From the NCBI GenBank assembly GCA_948472945.1, contig CAOKVX010000021.1, positions 1-42,680 of the forward strand: a stretch of 42,680 bases of DNA. Reading direction: 5' to 3'. This DNA comes from an uncultured Clostridia bacterium (lineage in GTDB: Bacteria; Bacillota; Clostridia; Lachnospirales; Lachnospiraceae). Shown piece after piece: positions 40,312-42,680 of this stretch (its first letter is position 1; the number at the start of each line of letters is the position of its first letter). The notes below the pieces were generated by a model. It saw only the letters and a list, made by a program, of their open reading frames with translations. It did not search any database and had not been told where the DNA came from. The position numbers and the translations under genes were made by a program.

Positions 40312-40388
40312 CCACGCGCAGTCGCCAACTGCAAGCAAGCTTGCGATTGGCTCGTTGCGTACGAGGGAATAAAGCTGTATATAAATGA

Positions 40389-40422
40389 CAGGTTTCCAAA
40401 AAATTCTGCTTTTGGAAACCTG
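40389..40422 (-). terminator. Terminator-like hairpin after the GLUG surface-protein gene
   Basis: CAGGTTTCCAAAA and TTTTGGAAACCTG pair perfectly (13 bp) around an 8-nt loop, 96 nt after the stop of the GLUG gene. On the - strand it is followed by TCATTTATAT, a weak T-run. Confidence 0.5.
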
Positions 40423-40517
40423 CCACTTTAGATATTACGCCTTTTTCAGTTTTCAGTGATTATTAGAACTTCATAATATTAGGTTCGCTTATTCACTTTT
40501 TTCAAATGTTAGAAATC

Positions 40518-42680
40518 TCATTTCACTTTTACCTTAACTTTCTTGAATATACCGTTCTGAGCGTAGACGTAAATGTTACATGTGCCTTTTGCCCTTGCCT
40601 TAATCTTACCTTTCTTTGTGACGGTTGCAATCTTTGTGTTAGTTGATTCATAACATATATTCCGATGACGCTTAATCTTCTTTGACTTTGATTTACTTAC
40701 CTCGCTTGCTTTGATTGTGAAAGACTTACCTTTCTTTATGACAGCTTTTTTCTTGTTAATCTTGACAGAAGCAGCATCTCCATATTTTCCACCATTAGTC
40801 ACGACATGAATGGTTTTTGATATCGCTATGCTAATCTTTTTGCCATCCACTATCTTGTAGGCACGCACGATATATTTGTAGAAAGTTGCTTTATCCTGTT
40901 TTTTCTGTTTAAAAGTTTTCGTGTTTCCGTTCTGGATAGTTTTAAGCAGCTTATATTTGTTTTTCCTTCCACACTTAGTTCCATAAACGAGGTAGCCATC
41001 GACTCCTTTTACTTTCTTCCATGTAAGCTTGATACTTTTATTGGAGCCTTTTCCCTTTGCCTGTAATTTGGCAAAGCTGGAACCTAACACATCGCCTTCC
41101 GACACAAGACTGAATATGGAGCTGTCTGTGACGAGGAGCGTATCGACCGGAACACCAAGTTCATTTGCAAGTGCCTGTATTTTTTCGGCGGTTTCTTTTG
41201 ATACCCCTAGTTCAGAAGCGATTTTTGCTATATTTTTGCTGTCAGTCCCCGGATTATTCACCGACTGGTCATGTACGTTTCCTATTGGTGTAGTTCCTCC
41301 CGGAGCAGGTGTGTCACCCGGTGTCAGTGTCACATCCGGCGTAGGTGATACATCCGGTGTCGCTGTTACTTCCGGTGTCGGTGTCACATCCGGTGTTGGT
41401 GTCACTCCCGGTGTTGGTGTCACTCCCGGTGTTGGTGTCACTCCCGGTGTCGGTGTCACTCCCGGTGTTGGTGTTACTCCCGGTGTCGGTGTTACTCCTG
41501 GTGTTGGTGTTACTCCTGGTGTTGGTGTTACATCTGGTGTCTCACTATCGCCATGAGTAATCCCAGCCGGGTCCGGGCTGACCCCTCCGATACCGGTAAG
41601 GTCTTTGTTTACTGTATCTGTCTGCTTGTAGTAGCCGGTTACAGAGTCGCTGTCCGGATTTTTGTTTCCACCTGCGATTGCTCCTGTTGTGCTGTTGTCC
41701 CCGTTTCCGGTAACATTTCCGGTGTTTATGCAGTTTTCAACGGTTCCGTTTTGTTCATTACTTCCGGTAATTCCTCCGGTGTTGTCTTCTCCCGTAACAT
41801 CTCCTGTGTTTGTGCTGTCGCTTATGTTTCCTTCATTGCTTCCGGCGATTCCCCCGGTGTTGTTTGTTCCGTTTACATCCCCGGTGTTGGTGCTGTTACT
41901 TATGTTTCCTTCATTACTTCCGGCGATTCCTCCGGTGTTGTCCTTTCCGGTTACGTCCCCGGCGTTGGTGCTGTCAATTATGGAAGCATTTTCGCCGTTT
42001 GAGCCGGCGATTCCTCCTACGTTACTGTTTCCCGTGACAGTGACCCTGCTGGTGCAGCCGATAATTTCGCCTTCGTTTCTTCCGGCAATTCCGCCCACGT
42101 AGTCATGTCCGGTAACCTGACCCTCTACCGTCAGGTTCTTTATTGTTCCTGTGTTGTAACCGAACAGGCCCACATTGTCCGCCGTAACATCGTTGATGTA
42201 GAGCCCCTTTATGGTGTGGCCGTTTCCGTCAAATATTCCCGCAAACGGATTGTTGTCCGTATCGCCCGTATAGGTGCCTATCGGTTTCCACTGGGACGTC
42301 TCGCTGCCGGACAGCTCAATGTCCGCCGTGAGCGTAAAATGTGTACCCTCAAAACTGTTTCCGGCATTTACCAAGTCACGGATTTTCTCCAAATCTTCCT
42401 TTGTGGCAATCTTGTATGGGTCTTCAACTGTTCCGCTTCCGGTAAATAATGTGTCTCCCGTACCGTGGGTAATTCCTTCCGGGTCCGGGCTGACCCCTCC
42501 GATACCGGTAAGGTCTTTGTTTACTGTATCGGTCTGCTTGTAGTAGCCGGTGACAGAGTCGCTGTCCGGGTTTTTGTTTTCTCCTGCGATTGCACCCGTT
42601 GTGCTGTTGTCCCCGTTTCCGGTAACATTTCCGGTATCGGTTACGTTTTCGATTCTTCCGCTCTGTTCATTGTTTCCGGC
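40518..42680 (-). CDS. GLUG-repeat surface protein, 5' end off the right edge
   Basis: The frame is open from the right edge to the stop at 40518, at least 720 residues; the start lies outside. The visible order is: a Gly/Asn-rich module; a segment EDPYKIATKEDLEKIRDLV; ISWI-like and GLUG repeats (NTGGIAGSNEGNIS and variants); a second copy of the Gly/Asn-rich module; a Thr/Pro linker of about a dozen PTPxV units; a helical patch; an FN3-like domain (LTWKKVKGVDGYLVYG); and a BIG2 domain ending in KVKVKVK. GLUG repeats are common in extracellular adhesins and surface proteins. No LPXTG-type sorting signal is present at the C-terminus, so attachment is by another route. Confidence 0.85.
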   Translation of the reverse strand, partial: AGNNEQSGRIENVTDTGNVTGNGDNSTTGAIAGENKNPDSDSVTGYYKQTDTVNKDLTGIGGVSPDPEGITHGTGDTLFTGSGTVEDPYKIATKEDLEKIRDLVNAGNSFEGTHFTLTADIELSGSETSQWKPIGTYTGDTDNNPFAGIFDGNGHTIKGLYINDVTADNVGLFGYNTGTIKNLTVEGQVTGHDYVGGIAGRNEGEIIGCTSRVTVTGNSNVGGIAGSNGENASIIDSTNAGDVTGKDNTGGIAGSNEGNISNSTNTGDVNGTNNTGGIAGSNEGNISDSTNTGDVTGEDNTGGITGSNEQNGTVENCINTGNVTGNGDNSTTGAIAGGNKNPDSDSVTGYYKQTDTVNKDLTGIGGVSPDPAGITHGDSETPDVTPTPGVTPTPGVTPTPGVTPTPGVTPTPGVTPTPGVTPTPGVTPTPDVTPTPEVTATPDVSPTPDVTLTPGDTPAPGGTTPIGNVHDQSVNNPGTDSKNIAKIASELGVSKETAEKIQALANELGVPVDTLLVTDSSIFSLVSEGDVLGSSFAKLQAKGKGSNKSIKLTWKKVKGVDGYLVYGTKCGRKNKYKLLKTIQNGNTKTFKQKKQDKATFYKYIVRAYKIVDGKKISIAISKTIHVVTNGGKYGDAASVKINKKKAVIKKGKSFTIKASEVSKSKSKKIKRHRNICYESTNTKIATVTKKGKIKARAKGTCNIYVYAQNGIFKKVKVKVK
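41310..41545 (-). repeat. 18-bp tandem repeat encoding a Thr-Pro linker
   Basis: About a dozen units of the type ACTCCCGGTGTTGGTGTC (coding PTPGVT) run through the gene. The middle units are nearly identical and the outer ones degenerate. The unit is a multiple of three, so copy-number change would alter linker length without breaking the frame. Confidence 0.9.
41556..41765 (-). repeat. Intragenic duplicated module, copy 1
   Basis: About 210 bp here match 42466-42680 almost base for base, at an offset of about 910 bp. Both copies encode TGAIAG, NPDSDSVTGYYKQTD and VNKDLTGIGGVSPDP. The second copy reaches the window edge. Confidence 0.85.
42466..42680 (-). repeat. Intragenic duplicated module, copy 2 (runs to window edge)
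   Basis: This is the partner of the module at 41556-41765. It differs by scattered single-base changes, for example SPDPEG in place of SPDPAG. The similarity probably continues past the edge. Confidence 0.85.

Noticed and set aside
41310-41545. CRISPR-like regular repeats
   Set aside because: The repeats are contiguous 18-bp coding units with no unique spacers, inside an open frame; this is a protein linker.
41029-41556. 175-codon + strand frame rich in Val-Gly repeats
   Set aside because: It is the antisense reading of the Thr-Pro linker repeat of the GLUG protein, not a gene.

Overview
The window reads as the chromosome of a gut-type member of the Clostridia, most likely Lachnospiraceae. 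This rests on protein style only: Gram-positive ribosome-binding sites of the GGAGG type, TnpV and Cys-rich KTR proteins from Firmicutes conjugative elements, a LoaP-type NusG paralog, the order cdaR-like regulator, ftsE, ftsX, coiled-coil M23 hydrolase, ctpA, and large secreted proteins with BIG2, FN3, GLUG and dockerin modules. No rRNA or tRNA gene was seen, so the species cannot be named.

Region by region. (1) 1-5960 is a graveyard of mobile and toxin-antitoxin DNA. It holds an Rpn-type nuclease start at the left edge, decayed antitoxins, two separate 5' fragments of uvrB, a relaxase tail, a KTR gene, TnpV, a dead PIN toxin with an intact antitoxin, and an apparently working TetR/hydrolase pair with a clear operator. 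(2) 5966-17497 is a glycan-foraging block: a secreted GH115 alpha-glucuronidase with a divergent AraC regulator, a secreted FN3 protein, and a 1745-residue M60-type (mucinase-like) metallopeptidase carrying a dockerin. (3) 17779-20052 is a + strand redox operon: ferredoxin, membrane Fe-S protein, CcdA, and an anchored TlpA/ResA thioredoxin. (4) 33150 down to 20069 is a 12- to 13-gene surface polysaccharide operon on the - strand. It begins with loaP and runs through an Alg14/Alg13-type split glycosyltransferase, TagB/F- and TagD-like enzymes, GT4, Wzy, GT2, Wzx, a PLP decarboxylase, an ATP-grasp/GNAT fusion and a DegT aminotransferase, and ends with an O-acyltransferase. A tyrosine recombinase gene lies just upstream. 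(5) 34533-40030 is conserved cell-wall housekeeping: ctpA, an EnvC/PcsB-like hydrolase, ftsX, ftsE and a PucR/CdaR-type regulator. (6) 40518 to the right edge is a GLUG-repeat surface protein that runs off the window.

The most striking signal is in the last gene of the polysaccharide operon. The acyltransferase reading frame begins with eleven perfect copies of a 5-bp unit (AGAGC on the coding strand), and two start codons lie exactly 5 nt apart. Slippage by one unit changes frame, so this looks like a phase-variable surface acetylation switch with two different ON states and one OFF state. The second attractive system is the decarboxylase / ATP-grasp-GNAT / aminotransferase cassette, which suggests an amine or amino-acid decoration of the polysaccharide that I cannot match to a known pathway. 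All functional assignments come from reading motifs by eye; no database search was run.
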